Shown: piece after piece, positions 16,153-26,154 of the stretch | Position numbering within the stretch: position 1 is the stretch's first letter | Layout of the letters: each line of letters begins with the position of its first letter | NCBI GenBank assembly: GCA_028287135.1 | Contig: JAQBQE010000048.1 | Coordinates: 22,789-86,788, forward strand | Origin: Myxococcales bacterium | GTDB taxonomy: Bacteria > Myxococcota_A > Polyangia > Haliangiales > Haliangiaceae | Length of the DNA stretch: 64,000 nt | Reading direction: 5' to 3' | Made by a program: the position numbers and the translations under genes | The notes under the pieces: generated by a model | Seen by the model: only the letters and a program-made list of their open reading frames with translations | Database searches by the model: none | Told to the model about the DNA's origin: nothing

Positions 16153-18992
16153 CAGCCGGTCTCCCCCGCGATGCGGCGCTCGAGGACCGCCGCGAGCTCG
16201 GCGACCACGCGCGCATTGCCCTCGTGTCCCTTCGAGACCACGGCGTTGGCAGCGCTCCGCAACATCGCGAGCTCACCCGTGGTCAGATCCTTACTCGTCC
16301 ACACGATCACCGGCACCGTGCGACCCTTGGGATCCCGCCGGAGCTGGTCGAGGAACTCGAAGCCCGACATCGCGGGCATGATCAGGTCGAGGACGATCGC
16401 CGCGGGAGCAGGTCCCGTGATCGCGAGCGCGCGCTGCAAGGCGGTCGCCGGATCCTGCTCGCACAGCGGTGCATAGCCGAGCTGGTTCAGCGTCGCCGCC
16501 ATCACCTTGAGCGACGCGAGGTCGTCATCGACGACCATCACCGGGATGCCGCCACCGGGCGCGACACCCGCGCGAACGAGCGACGACATCAGCGTCTTGT
16601 CATCGAGCGGCTTCAGCAGGATGTCGTGGACCTCGAAGCCCGCCACCGCGCCGCGCTCGGCCACCACGGTCAGCACGATCACCGGGACCGCTCCGTTCTT
16701 GCCGTCGCGTAGCCGCTGCAGCACCTCCAGGCCCGTCATGTCGGGCAGCAGGAGATCCAGCGTGATCGCGTCGTACGAGCGCATGTTGCAGCGCGCGACC
16801 GCGTCGGAGCCTGTCGAGACTGCCTCCACGGTGTAGCCCGCCGAGGTCAGAGCGGTGACGAGGGCCGTGCGGTCGTTGAGATCGTCCTCGATCACGAGCA
16901 CGGTCGGTGAGTGGTCGCGCGACACGGCACCGGTCGGCTTGCCGGCCGCCGTGACCAGCGCAGCGAGCGTCCGCGGCAACGTGGCCGTGAACGTGCTGCC
17001 CTGGCCGACGACGCTCGTCGCGCCCACCGTGCCACCCTGCGCCTCGACGATGCGCTTGGTCAGCGCGAGCCCGAGCCCGGTGCCCCCGGCCTTCCGGCTG
17101 CCCTCCTTGGTCTGCTGGAAGTCGGCGAACAGCAGGGCGAGCTCGTCGGCGTGGATCCCGACCCCGGTGTCCTCGACCTCGATCTTCAACAGGTCGCCGA
17201 GGGCCGACCCACGGACCGTCACCGTACCGCCGGGTGGCGTGAACTTGAGCGCGTTGGAGATGTAGTTGTAGAGGACCTGCTTGAGACGCGCGGGATCGAG
17301 CGTGACCTCGACGACGGCGTCCTCGATGTGCGTCTCGAGCTTGATCCGCTGCTTGGCCGCCGTGGTGCGCAGGATGCCGAGGACCTCGCTGAGCACGTTG
17401 CCGAGCTTGACGCGCTCCGGGAAGAACTCGAGCTTGCCAGCCTCGACCTTCGACAGGTCGAGGACGTCGTTGATCAGCTGCAGCAGATGGCGGCCACTGG
17501 TCAGGATGTCGCCGAGGAACTCCTTCGACATCGCGGAGTCGACCGGGACCGAGCCGTCGTACATCAGCTCGGAGAACCCGATGATCGCGTTGAGCGGCGT
17601 CCTCAGCTCGTGCGACATGCTCGCGAGGAACTGGGACTTGTACGCACTCGCCTTCGCGAGCTCGTTGGCCTTGACCTCGAGGTGCGAGTGCGCTTCCTCG
17701 AGCTCGGTGGCCTGGCGCTGGGTCTCAGCGAGCAGGCTGCGCGCTGCATCACGGGCGCGCGCAACCTCGAGTGCGATGGCGACGCTCTCGCGCACGAGCA
17801 GAAGCAGCTCCTCCTGTTGTTCCGTCCATGGGCGGAGCGACGCGAGCTCGAGGATGCCGGTGATCTTGTCCGCCGCCACGAGCGGGACGAGCACGAGCCC
17901 GCGGGGCCCGGTGTCTGCCGTTGCCGAGCGCAGTCGAAGCGCGCCAGCCCCCTCACCCTCGATCACGGTGATCTCCGGCTTGCGCACGGCCTCGCCGAGC
18001 AGTCCGTCGCCGAGCGTGACCTCCGAAGGGATCGATCCGGAGACCGCATGCTTGCCGAGCAGCACGAACGGACCGCCGGGCGGGCCGTGATAGAGCGCGC
18101 CGACCGGAGCGTCGAGATAGTTCGCGAGGAACGCGACGGTCTTGGTCGCGACCTCCTCGGGCGCGAGCTCGCCGCGGATCTCGTCGCCGAGTCCCGCTTG
18201 ACCGGCCTTGACCCAGCTACTGCGCGCGCGCTCGTCATCGAGGCGCTGGAGGTGCTGCGCCATCTGGTTTGCCTTGACGGCGACGTCGCCGAGCTCGTCA
18301 CGCGACGTCGATGGGATCGGCACCGAGAAGTCGCCGTCGCCGAAGCGACGGAAGCCGGCGATCAGCTGCTCGAGACTGCGGAACAGTCCGCGCGAGATCA
18401 TGACCGACAGCACGAGCAGAGCGACGATGCAGCAGGCGCTCACGATCAGCCGCACCCGCGCAGCGCTCTGCTGGGCCTCGAGCGTGGCGGTGAACGCCTT
18501 GGTCAGCTCTCGCTCGTCGAACACCGTGACCTGATCGATCAGCGCCGCGGCGCGCGACCGCTTGTCCTGCATCTCCTGCACGGCAGCCACCACACCTTCA
18601 CCGGTCTCTCCGTTGATCAACGTGCGTGAGACGGCGAGCGCCGACGTGTAGTAGTCCTCGACCGCGAGCCGGAGCGCTGCGATCTGACCGACCGTGATCG
18701 CATCACGTGCGCCGCCGATCAGCTGGAGCATGGCCTGTCGTTCCGTCTCGGCCCCGGCGAGGAGGTCTGGATCGCTGGCATCCACCGCCTGTTGCAAGCT
18801 GCGGCCGACGGTCTCGAACGCGTGCTCGAGCTGCGGTCGCAGCCGGATCTTCGGGAGATAGCTCTGCTGGATGCTGGCGACGTGACTGGCGAGCCGGTCC
18901 TCGTACGACGCACCGGTGAGCGTCAGCACGAGCATCGCGATCGCACCGACGGCGACGATCGCGATCAACTTGAGGCGCAGCGTGAAGCGCAT
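16152..18992 (-). CDS. Hybrid sensor histidine kinase with two receiver domains
   Basis: A 946-aa membrane protein. Order seen: membrane span at about 8-27, a helical periplasmic sensor (28-180, like four-helix-bundle MCP sensors), a second span at about 181-200, HAMP (200-255) and a GAF domain (about 265-410). These are followed by a coiled coil and a kinase core with His461 in 'ASMSHELRTPLNAIIGF' and an ATP lid 'GTGLGLALTKRI'. Two C-terminal receivers start near 'TVLVIEDDLND' (about 700) and 'PVMVVDDDLAS' (about 820). The second receiver has Asp in 'IVLDLIMPAMSG' but its usual Lys-Pro is replaced by Lys-Gly ('SKGHEG'). It follows a porin and a binding-protein gene with a one-base gap and overlaps the response regulator gene. 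Confidence 0.93.
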   Translation of the reverse strand: MRFTLRLKLIAIVAVGAIAMLVLTLTGASYEDRLASHVASIQQSYLPKIRLRPQLEHAFETVGRSLQQAVDASDPDLLAGAETERQAMLQLIGGARDAITVGQIAALRLAVEDYYTSALAVSRTLINGETGEGVVAAVQEMQDKRSRAAALIDQVTVFDERELTKAFTATLEAQQSAARVRLIVSACCIVALLVLSVMISRGLFRSLEQLIAGFRRFGDGDFSVPIPSTSRDELGDVAVKANQMAQHLQRLDDERARSSWVKAGQAGLGDEIRGELAPEEVATKTVAFLANYLDAPVGALYHGPPGGPFVLLGKHAVSGSIPSEVTLGDGLLGEAVRKPEITVIEGEGAGALRLRSATADTGPRGLVLVPLVAADKITGILELASLRPWTEQQEELLLLVRESVAIALEVARARDAARSLLAETQRQATELEEAHSHLEVKANELAKASAYKSQFLASMSHELRTPLNAIIGFSELMYDGSVPVDSAMSKEFLGDILTSGRHLLQLINDVLDLSKVEAGKLEFFPERVKLGNVLSEVLGILRTTAAKQRIKLETHIEDAVVEVTLDPARLKQVLYNYISNALKFTPPGGTVTVRGSALGDLLKIEVEDTGVGIHADELALLFADFQQTKEGSRKAGGTGLGLALTKRIVEAQGGTVGATSVVGQGSTFTATLPRTLAALVTAAGKPTGAVSRDHSPTVLVIEDDLNDRTALVTALTSAGYTVEAVSTGSDAVARCNMRSYDAITLDLLLPDMTGLEVLQRLRDGKNGAVPVIVLTVVAERGAVAGFEVHDILLKPLDDKTLMSSLVRAGVAPGGGIPVMVVDDDLASLKVMAATLNQLGYAPLCEQDPATALQRALAITGPAPAAIVLDLIMPAMSGFEFLDQLRRDPKGRTVPVIVWTSKDLTTGELAMLRSAANAVVSKGHEGNARVVAELAAVLERRIAGETG

Positions 18993-18993
18993 G

Positions 18994-19428
18994 CTACTCG
19001 AGCACGATCACTTTCGTGCCGGTGACATCCGTGGAGGTCGACACGTACCCGATCGCACCGACGTGACTGCTGACGTACTTGACGACATCCGCGTCGGTCG
19101 CGAGCTCGGCGGGAGGCACGCCGCGGCCCGAGAACACGAGCTGGGTCCAGTACCGCCGGACGGCAGCGACCGAACGGTCGAGGACGTCCGAGGAGAACGC
19201 GGCCCGCACCGAGCTCTTCGGCCCGAGGTCGACGGGCGTCACCAGGCTGTCATCGCCCCACCGTGTGCGCTTCTTGAGGAACACATCGGAGATGAACCGG
19301 CGGTCGAGCTTGGTCCTGGGGTTCTTGGGATGAACGATCACGCGGAAGGCCCGCACGGTCTCTGCCGCCGCGTCGGGGCGGGGAGCCACGAGCAACACGA
19401 GCATGAGGACTAGGAGGCAGGTCTTCAT
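18994..19428 (-). CDS. Small secreted PstS-like phosphate/anion-binding protein
   Basis: A 144-aa exported protein with a clear signal peptide (MKTCLLVLMLVLLVAPRPDA, cleavage near AAA). The mature part resembles a single lobe of the PstS-type periplasmic binding fold: 'VIVHPKNPRTKLDRRFISDVF', then a Trp-Thr-Gln region, and 'VKYVSSHVGAIGYVS', typical of the short PBP-like proteins encoded beside sensor kinases. It is too small to be a full two-lobe binding protein (about 300 aa). Porin and sensor-kinase neighbours at gaps of 6 bases and 1 base suggest it hands a ligand signal to the hybrid kinase. Ligand identity is not shown by the sequence. Confidence 0.75.
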   Translation of the reverse strand: MKTCLLVLMLVLLVAPRPDAAAETVRAFRVIVHPKNPRTKLDRRFISDVFLKKRTRWGDDSLVTPVDLGPKSSVRAAFSSDVLDRSVAAVRRYWTQLVFSGRGVPPAELATDADVVKYVSSHVGAIGYVSTSTDVTGTKVIVLE

Positions 19429-19434
19429 CGCAGG

Positions 19435-20586
19435 TCAGAAGTAGACGGTGGTCTTCGCGACGAGGAGCCACCAGCGGTTCGCGAGACCGCCGGGGGCCAT
19501 GTTGTCGTTGAGTGCCGGGTTCAGCGTAGCCGTTCCGCGCAGCGCGTGCCCCTCGATCTTGAGCAGCCAGTGGGGGTTGAGATCGAAGCGCAACGTTGCC
19601 GCGGCATCGTGAAGGCGACTCTCGCGACCCTCCCGGTTGTCGAGGTCCGGGTAGTAGATCGAGTAGTAGCCGGCGGCCTGGACCAGCGGGCTGAACCGAT
19701 ACGCGGCCAGCCAGTACGCGCGGGTGTCGGTCGTGTGCCTCCGGGGGAATCGCGGATCATTGGTCTCGAGCCGAGACGTCCACCGGCTGTACTCGGTCGC
19801 GAAGGTGATCGGCCCGGTGACGTACTCGAGCGACGCGATCCACATGCGGATCCCGAGCGCGAGTGTGATCGGCGCGACCTCGGTCGGCAGGCGGAGATCC
19901 GATTCGAGGCGCGCGGCGATCGCACTACCGCCGAGCCGCAGGCCCTCGACCGGGGTCTCCCACATCACCCGTCCACCGACGACGTACGGGATCTCGAGCC
20001 GGTCGATCTGCGTCATCGTGGTCTCGTCGAGATCGACGTGGATCGTCCCGGCGAACAGCCGGTACTCGAGCGCGCCGCGCGTGCCGAGTGGCTTGAAACC
20101 GTAGAGCTCGGCGCCGGTCTGGGCGAGCAGGGCTTCGCGATTGGTCGCGGGATAGATCGATTGCGGCAGCAGCACCACCGGGTGCGCGGCATCGATGTCG
20201 CTCGAGTCGTTGTACAGGCCGAAGGGCAGCTTGACCCGACCCGCACGGAGGCCGAGCCAGTCTTTCCAGCGATAGTCGAGAAACGCCCAGTCCACGCGCG
20301 CGGTGTAGTTCCCGATCGGGCCGAGATCGCGGGTGAACAGCTGGATACCCACGCGCAGGCGATCGTTGAGTGCCTTGCTGAAGTTGATCCCTGCCTCGGT
20401 CAGCTCGAAGCTGCCGCGCTCGGTGCTGGTCAGGTAGTTGTTGTCGGTCGTGACCGCCGCGCCCTGGCTGACGAACGCATGGACCTGGAGCGCCGAACCA
20501 TCGTCCTCGTCACCCTCGGCGCGAGCGGGGACCGCAGCACTCGTGAGACTCACGAGCGCACACGCTGCGACCAGCCCCAGGCGCAT
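19435..20586 (-). CDS. Outer-membrane beta-barrel porin-like protein
   Basis: A 383-aa protein with a signal peptide (cleavage near PARAEG). It then has alternating-hydrophobicity strands rich in aromatic residues ('VDWAFLDYRWKDWLGLRAGRVKLPFGLYND') and ends in the terminal Phe (TTVYF) required for outer-membrane barrel assembly. The phrase 'RAGRVKLPFG' is common in phosphate/pyrophosphate-specific (OprP/O-like) and DcaP-like porins. It is first in the porin, binding protein, hybrid kinase, response regulator set. The 80 bases upstream hold a small GC-rich hairpin but no T-tract, so transcription may continue from glpD. Confidence 0.8.
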   Translation of the reverse strand: MRLGLVAACALVSLTSAAVPARAEGDEDDGSALQVHAFVSQGAAVTTDNNYLTSTERGSFELTEAGINFSKALNDRLRVGIQLFTRDLGPIGNYTARVDWAFLDYRWKDWLGLRAGRVKLPFGLYNDSSDIDAAHPVVLLPQSIYPATNREALLAQTGAELYGFKPLGTRGALEYRLFAGTIHVDLDETTMTQIDRLEIPYVVGGRVMWETPVEGLRLGGSAIAARLESDLRLPTEVAPITLALGIRMWIASLEYVTGPITFATEYSRWTSRLETNDPRFPRRHTTDTRAYWLAAYRFSPLVQAAGYYSIYYPDLDNREGRESRLHDAAATLRFDLNPHWLLKIEGHALRGTATLNPALNDNMAPGGLANRWWLLVAKTTVYF

Positions 20587-20666
20587 GGGTCAGGCTCGCA
20601 TGCCACCTCGAGGAGCTCAAGGCCTGCCCCCGGCCTCCCCGTGACTTCACACTGGTTCAAATTGCG

Positions 20667-22298
<1,632 letters not shown>

Positions 22299-22330
22299 AG
22301 CCCCGACGATGCCGGGCGGGCTGTTCCCGG

Positions 22331-23485
22331 TCAAGGCACGAGAGCGACCGTGTCGACCCCGAAAAACGCCAGTGCGCCGATCAGCGCCGCGAGGCTTCCC
22401 ACCGTGGCCGTCCTGTCGATCCTGATCACGATGGGCGCCGCCCTGAGCGTGTCGGGGCCTGCGGCCTTGGCGGCCTTGATCGCCTCGTCGGCAGATGCCG
22501 AGAGTGCGAGCGTGACGCCCCGCACCTGGTGCGCGACCGCTGGCCGCAGCGCGATCGGCACGATGCCGTACATCGCCCAGCCCCCCGGTCCGGGCTGTGC
22601 GGTGACGGCGAGCACGAGCTCCGCCTTCCCGCCGGCGATCTGGACGACCTCGGTGATCCGCGATGCCGGCATCCCCGCAGGTGCGAACAGCGCAACGCGG
22701 CCCGTGCGCTGGGCGATCGCCGACGGCAGCTCCTTGGCACTCAGCGACGCACCGGGGAACGGGTCGCCACCGATCGTCACGCCGCCGGCACCGAGCCTCG
22801 CGATCGGAAGTGCACCGAGGGACAGCTCGGTCAGCGTCACGGTCAATGCGGACTGCATCAGCTCGGGCTTGCTGGTCGGAGCCTCTGGCAACTTGACGCC
22901 GACACCCGACACGGAGACCGGAGGCATCGGGATCTCGATCGGCCCGAGCAGCTCGGGGCCGCCGGGGCGCGTCGCCACATCGCGTGCGATCCGGTCGAGA
23001 GCAAAGTAGGTCGCGGACATGTAGCGCGCATCGGGGACCGCGCTGACCTTGTCCTTGCACGTCGTGCCGAGCTCGCGCCACGGCGTCCGCGTGTCCTTCA
23101 TGCGAGCGTCGTCGAGCGTGCCGAGGAACCGCTGCTTCGCGTTCGGCTCGCAGTACGCCTTGCACGCGAGCATCGCGGCCTCGATCGCCGCGCGGGTCGG
23201 GCCGCCGTCGGCCGGGAGCTTGTTCCACGCGAGGATCGGCGTCCAGTCACCACACGGCTGGCAGCCATCGATCAGCGCCTGTGCACGACGGGTCGCCGGC
23301 AGCTTCGGGGCCGCCTCGAGCGCGGTCTTGCACGCCGTCCAGTCGAGCGGAGCGACACCGGCATCGGCGGCCTGCGTCGAGGAGGCGGCAGAACCGGTCG
23401 GCGTGTCGCGCGTGTCCTTGCCCTTGTCCTTGCATGCCGACGCCAGGATCGCGATCGCGGCGAGCGCCGGAGCCAGGCGACTCAC
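22331..23485 (-). CDS. Lipoprotein with an ExbD/TolR-like C-terminal segment
   Basis: A 384-aa predicted lipoprotein: the signal peptide ends in the lipobox LASAC (Cys18). The next 120 residues contain seven more cysteines in CxxC-like spacings ('DGCQPCGDW', 'LACKAYCEP'), suggesting disulphides. The C-terminal half has repeated segments. Its last 40 residues ('APIVIRIDRTATVGSLAAL', 'GVDTVALV') resemble the periplasmic domain of ExbD/TolR, as does an earlier stretch near 'RTGRVALFAPAG'. No other ExbB/D gene is adjacent. The start overlaps the FHA activator gene by 4 bases (ATGA). Function unknown; the ExbD likeness is by eye. Confidence 0.7.
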   Translation of the reverse strand: MSRLAPALAAIAILASACKDKGKDTRDTPTGSAASSTQAADAGVAPLDWTACKTALEAAPKLPATRRAQALIDGCQPCGDWTPILAWNKLPADGGPTRAAIEAAMLACKAYCEPNAKQRFLGTLDDARMKDTRTPWRELGTTCKDKVSAVPDARYMSATYFALDRIARDVATRPGGPELLGPIEIPMPPVSVSGVGVKLPEAPTSKPELMQSALTVTLTELSLGALPIARLGAGGVTIGGDPFPGASLSAKELPSAIAQRTGRVALFAPAGMPASRITEVVQIAGGKAELVLAVTAQPGPGGWAMYGIVPIALRPAVAHQVRGVTLALSASADEAIKAAKAAGPDTLRAAPIVIRIDRTATVGSLAALIGALAFFGVDTVALVP

Positions 23486-24843
23486 CCGCGATCGACCTCG
23501 AGGCCGTACTTCTTGACGAGGCGGTGGATGTAGTTGCGGTCGATGCCGGCCTCGGAGGCCGCGCGCGAGATGTTGCCGCGGTGACGCGCGAGCAGCGCCT
23601 CGAGGTAGTCCCGCTCGAAGCTCTCGACGAGCGCGGCCTTTGCCTCCTTGAACGGAAGCTCGAGGACGTCGGAGTTGGACGGCTGCCGCTTCGGCGTCGG
23701 GGTCTCGTCGCCACGGGTCGGCATCCGCGACGTTCCGTCGGATAGATCGTGCAGCGCCGCGTCGCCCAGCGAGAGCGCGCGCTCGACGACGTTGCGCAGC
23801 TCGCGAACGTTGCCGGGCCAGTCATGGCGCTGGAGCAGATCCACCAGCGCCGGAGATTGCGCGAAGCTGCCGCGGCCCATCTTGTCGGCGAACCATGCGG
23901 CGAGTGCCGGGATGTCGCCCTTGCGCTCGCGCAACGGGGGCACGTGTGTCGCGACCACGGCGAGCCGGTAGTAGAGGTCCTCGCGGAACTGGCCGGCCTT
24001 GACCATCGCGCGCAGGTCGCGGTGCGTCGCGGCGATCACCCGGATGTCGACGTCGACGGACTGGGTGTCACCGACGCGCCGAACCTGCCTGCGATCGAGC
24101 ACGCGGAGCAGCTGCGGCTGGAGATCGAGCGCGAGCTCGCCGATCTCGTCGAGGAACAGCGTCCCCCGATTCGCAGCCTCGATCAGCCCCTGCTTGTCCG
24201 CGTTCGCGCCGGTGAACGATCCCTTCGCGTGGCCGAACAGCTCCGACGCGATCAGCTCGTGGGGGATCGAGCCGCAGTCCACGACCACGAACGGGCCGCG
24301 GGTCCGCTTGCTCATGCGATGCACCGCCTCGGCGATCGCCTCCTTGCCGGTGCCGGTCTCGCCCTGCAGCAGGATCGTCGCCTCGGTCGGAGCGGCCTTC
24401 GTCAGCAGCGCGAACAACCGGCGCATCGGCAGCGTGGTGCCGAGGACATCGCCGAACCGATCGCCACTGAACTCGTTGAGGTCGATGCTGGTGTCGACCG
24501 GCTCGACGTCCATCTCGGTGTGCTTGCCGAGCCGGAGCCGCGCCGCGCCGGTGAGCACGACATTGCCGACCTTCGCGCCGCCGTGCTTGGTACCGTTCGT
24601 GGTGTCGAGGTCGCGGACCTCGATGCCATCGCGACGGACGCGGATCTCGAGGTGGTAGCGCGACACGGTCGCGTCGGTCAGGACGAGGTCGTTGTCGGCG
24701 TGCGTGCCGACCATCGTCGTGCCTTCGTCGAGGGCGTGCTCCTTGCCCTGGTCCGGACCGGAGACGACCCGCAAGCGGAAGCTTCGCTCGACGAGCACGC
24801 CGCTGGCGTCGTCGGTCAGGAGCTGCGTGTGGATCTGACTCAC
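23482..24843 (-). CDS. FHA-domain sigma-54-dependent transcription activator
   Basis: A 453-aa enhancer-binding protein. An FHA phosphothreonine-binding domain lies at about 25-112, with the conserved SRYH (61-64) and NGT (83-85). The AAA+ sigma-54 interaction domain follows, with Walker A GETGTGKE at 161-168, a GSFTGA loop at 208-213 (consensus GAFTGA, here Ala to Ser) and Walker B FLDEIG at 230-235. A Fis-type helix-turn-helix at the C-terminus reads 'NISRAASEAGIDRNYIHRLVKKYGL'. FHA-linked activators are a myxobacterial hallmark and answer to Ser/Thr kinases rather than to a receiver domain. It is encoded within a collinear series and starts at GTG, one base after the glycosidase stop. Confidence 0.95.
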   Translation of the reverse strand: MSQIHTQLLTDDASGVLVERSFRLRVVSGPDQGKEHALDEGTTMVGTHADNDLVLTDATVSRYHLEIRVRRDGIEVRDLDTTNGTKHGGAKVGNVVLTGAARLRLGKHTEMDVEPVDTSIDLNEFSGDRFGDVLGTTLPMRRLFALLTKAAPTEATILLQGETGTGKEAIAEAVHRMSKRTRGPFVVVDCGSIPHELIASELFGHAKGSFTGANADKQGLIEAANRGTLFLDEIGELALDLQPQLLRVLDRRQVRRVGDTQSVDVDIRVIAATHRDLRAMVKAGQFREDLYYRLAVVATHVPPLRERKGDIPALAAWFADKMGRGSFAQSPALVDLLQRHDWPGNVRELRNVVERALSLGDAALHDLSDGTSRMPTRGDETPTPKRQPSNSDVLELPFKEAKAALVESFERDYLEALLARHRGNISRAASEAGIDRNYIHRLVKKYGLEVDRG

Positions 24844-24844
24844 T

Positions 24845-26116
24845 CTATGCCTTTGTACCGCGACGGCGCGTCAGCATCCATCCCACCAGCACGAGGAGCG
24901 CGATCGGCGGGTGATCGCGACCCGCGCTGCAGCATCCTCCACCGGGACCATGGTCGGGGCTCCCCGCATCGGGGCCGAATCCGCCTTCACCCGGCGTGGC
25001 GTCCTCCGGACCGGCCGCGTCCGGAACCCCCGCGTCGGGCGGCGGATCGACACCCGGCTCGAGCACCATCGAGTTGTAGGTCTGGATGCCCGAATCGACG
25101 GTCTGGCACTGCTGCTTGGTCTTGAAGCCGGCCTTGCGAACGGTGACGCAGGCGAGCCGCGGCGTGACGCCGAGGAAGTCGTAGAAGCCATCGCTCCCGG
25201 TGGTCTGCACGCGACCGTCATCGAGCGTGACCTGCGCCCCGGTGATCCGCGTGCAGTTGAACACGCTGTTCTGGCAGATCAGCCCGACCAGCTCGCCGGC
25301 GGGCAGCATGCCGTACTTCACCGCGAGGTGATTTGCGACGGTGCGCTCGACGCCGTCCGACGGCGAGCTCGCGAGGACGCCATCGATCACCATCGTCGAC
25401 GAGCTGCCGCCATCGAGCGCCATCGCCATGTACGCGCCGCGCGCCTGGAGGAACGTTGCGAGATCGGCGGCCGTGAGCCCCAGCGATCCACTCTGCCATC
25501 CGTCGACCGTGGCGAGCCACATCCGGTTGCCATCGGCCGACAGGGCGATCGCGGAGCGCGGCGTCGGCTGACACGGGACGGTCACGGCATCGCTGCACTC
25601 GAGGGTGCTCGCACTGACGACGGCCCCCGCACGAACGAGCAGGGGGCGACCGCCGATCGCGCCCTGCGTCCCCTCGGGAAGATCGGCCGCCGCGACGACG
25701 GTCTCCGGCGGGACGATGGTCGCTTGCGTGCGCTCGCCGACCCGCCGCATGTGGAACAGCGACAACCCGCTCGTGTCAGCGGTGTTGGTCCACGGCGTCG
25801 ATTCGCCGATCGCGAGCCCGCGCGGCGTGTAGCCCGAGACGGCGAACGCATCGCCGTTGATCGCGACCTGCGCACCCTTGCGGTTGGCAAAGCCCGACGT
25901 CGTGATCCCGCGATCGGATTCCTTGGTCGTGTACACCGCGATCTCCGCGGAGGTCAGATCGATCTGGACCAGGACGATGCGGGCGGGCACCGCGCTGTCG
26001 ACCCAGCGCTCGACATGAATGCCGGGGTGCGGATCGCTCTGCGACATGCGAACCGGCGCTGCGCCTGCGGCCGCCGACAGGGCGGTGATCGCGACGAGGA
26101 CACACGCGGCACGCAT
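24845..26116 (-). CDS. Secreted phosphodiester glycosidase-like protein with MYXO-CTERM tail
   Basis: A 423-aa exported protein. The signal peptide ends near AAGAAP. Residues about 35-285 match the phosphodiester glycosidase/NAGPA fold: 'AINGDAFAVSGYTPRGLAIG' and 'MAMALDGGSSSTMVIDG' are its characteristic phrases. A carboxypeptidase-regulatory-like beta domain follows ('ITGAQVTLDDGR'). Next comes a Pro/Asp/Gly linker, then a Cys-Cys motif (GGGCCSAG), a hydrophobic helix ('IALLVLVGWML') and a basic end (TRRRGTKA). That tail is the MYXO-CTERM type of myxobacterial surface-sorting signal. ATG 26116 is chosen for its signal peptide. The likely substrate class is glycosyl phosphodiesters in cell-surface polymers. 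Confidence 0.85.
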   Translation of the reverse strand: MRAACVLVAITALSAAAGAAPVRMSQSDPHPGIHVERWVDSAVPARIVLVQIDLTSAEIAVYTTKESDRGITTSGFANRKGAQVAINGDAFAVSGYTPRGLAIGESTPWTNTADTSGLSLFHMRRVGERTQATIVPPETVVAAADLPEGTQGAIGGRPLLVRAGAVVSASTLECSDAVTVPCQPTPRSAIALSADGNRMWLATVDGWQSGSLGLTAADLATFLQARGAYMAMALDGGSSSTMVIDGVLASSPSDGVERTVANHLAVKYGMLPAGELVGLICQNSVFNCTRITGAQVTLDDGRVQTTGSDGFYDFLGVTPRLACVTVRKAGFKTKQQCQTVDSGIQTYNSMVLEPGVDPPPDAGVPDAAGPEDATPGEGGFGPDAGSPDHGPGGGCCSAGRDHPPIALLVLVGWMLTRRRGTKA

Positions 26117-26154
26117 GCCACGAGCATAGGGGTTTCGCGCTGCGAGCGGGAGGG

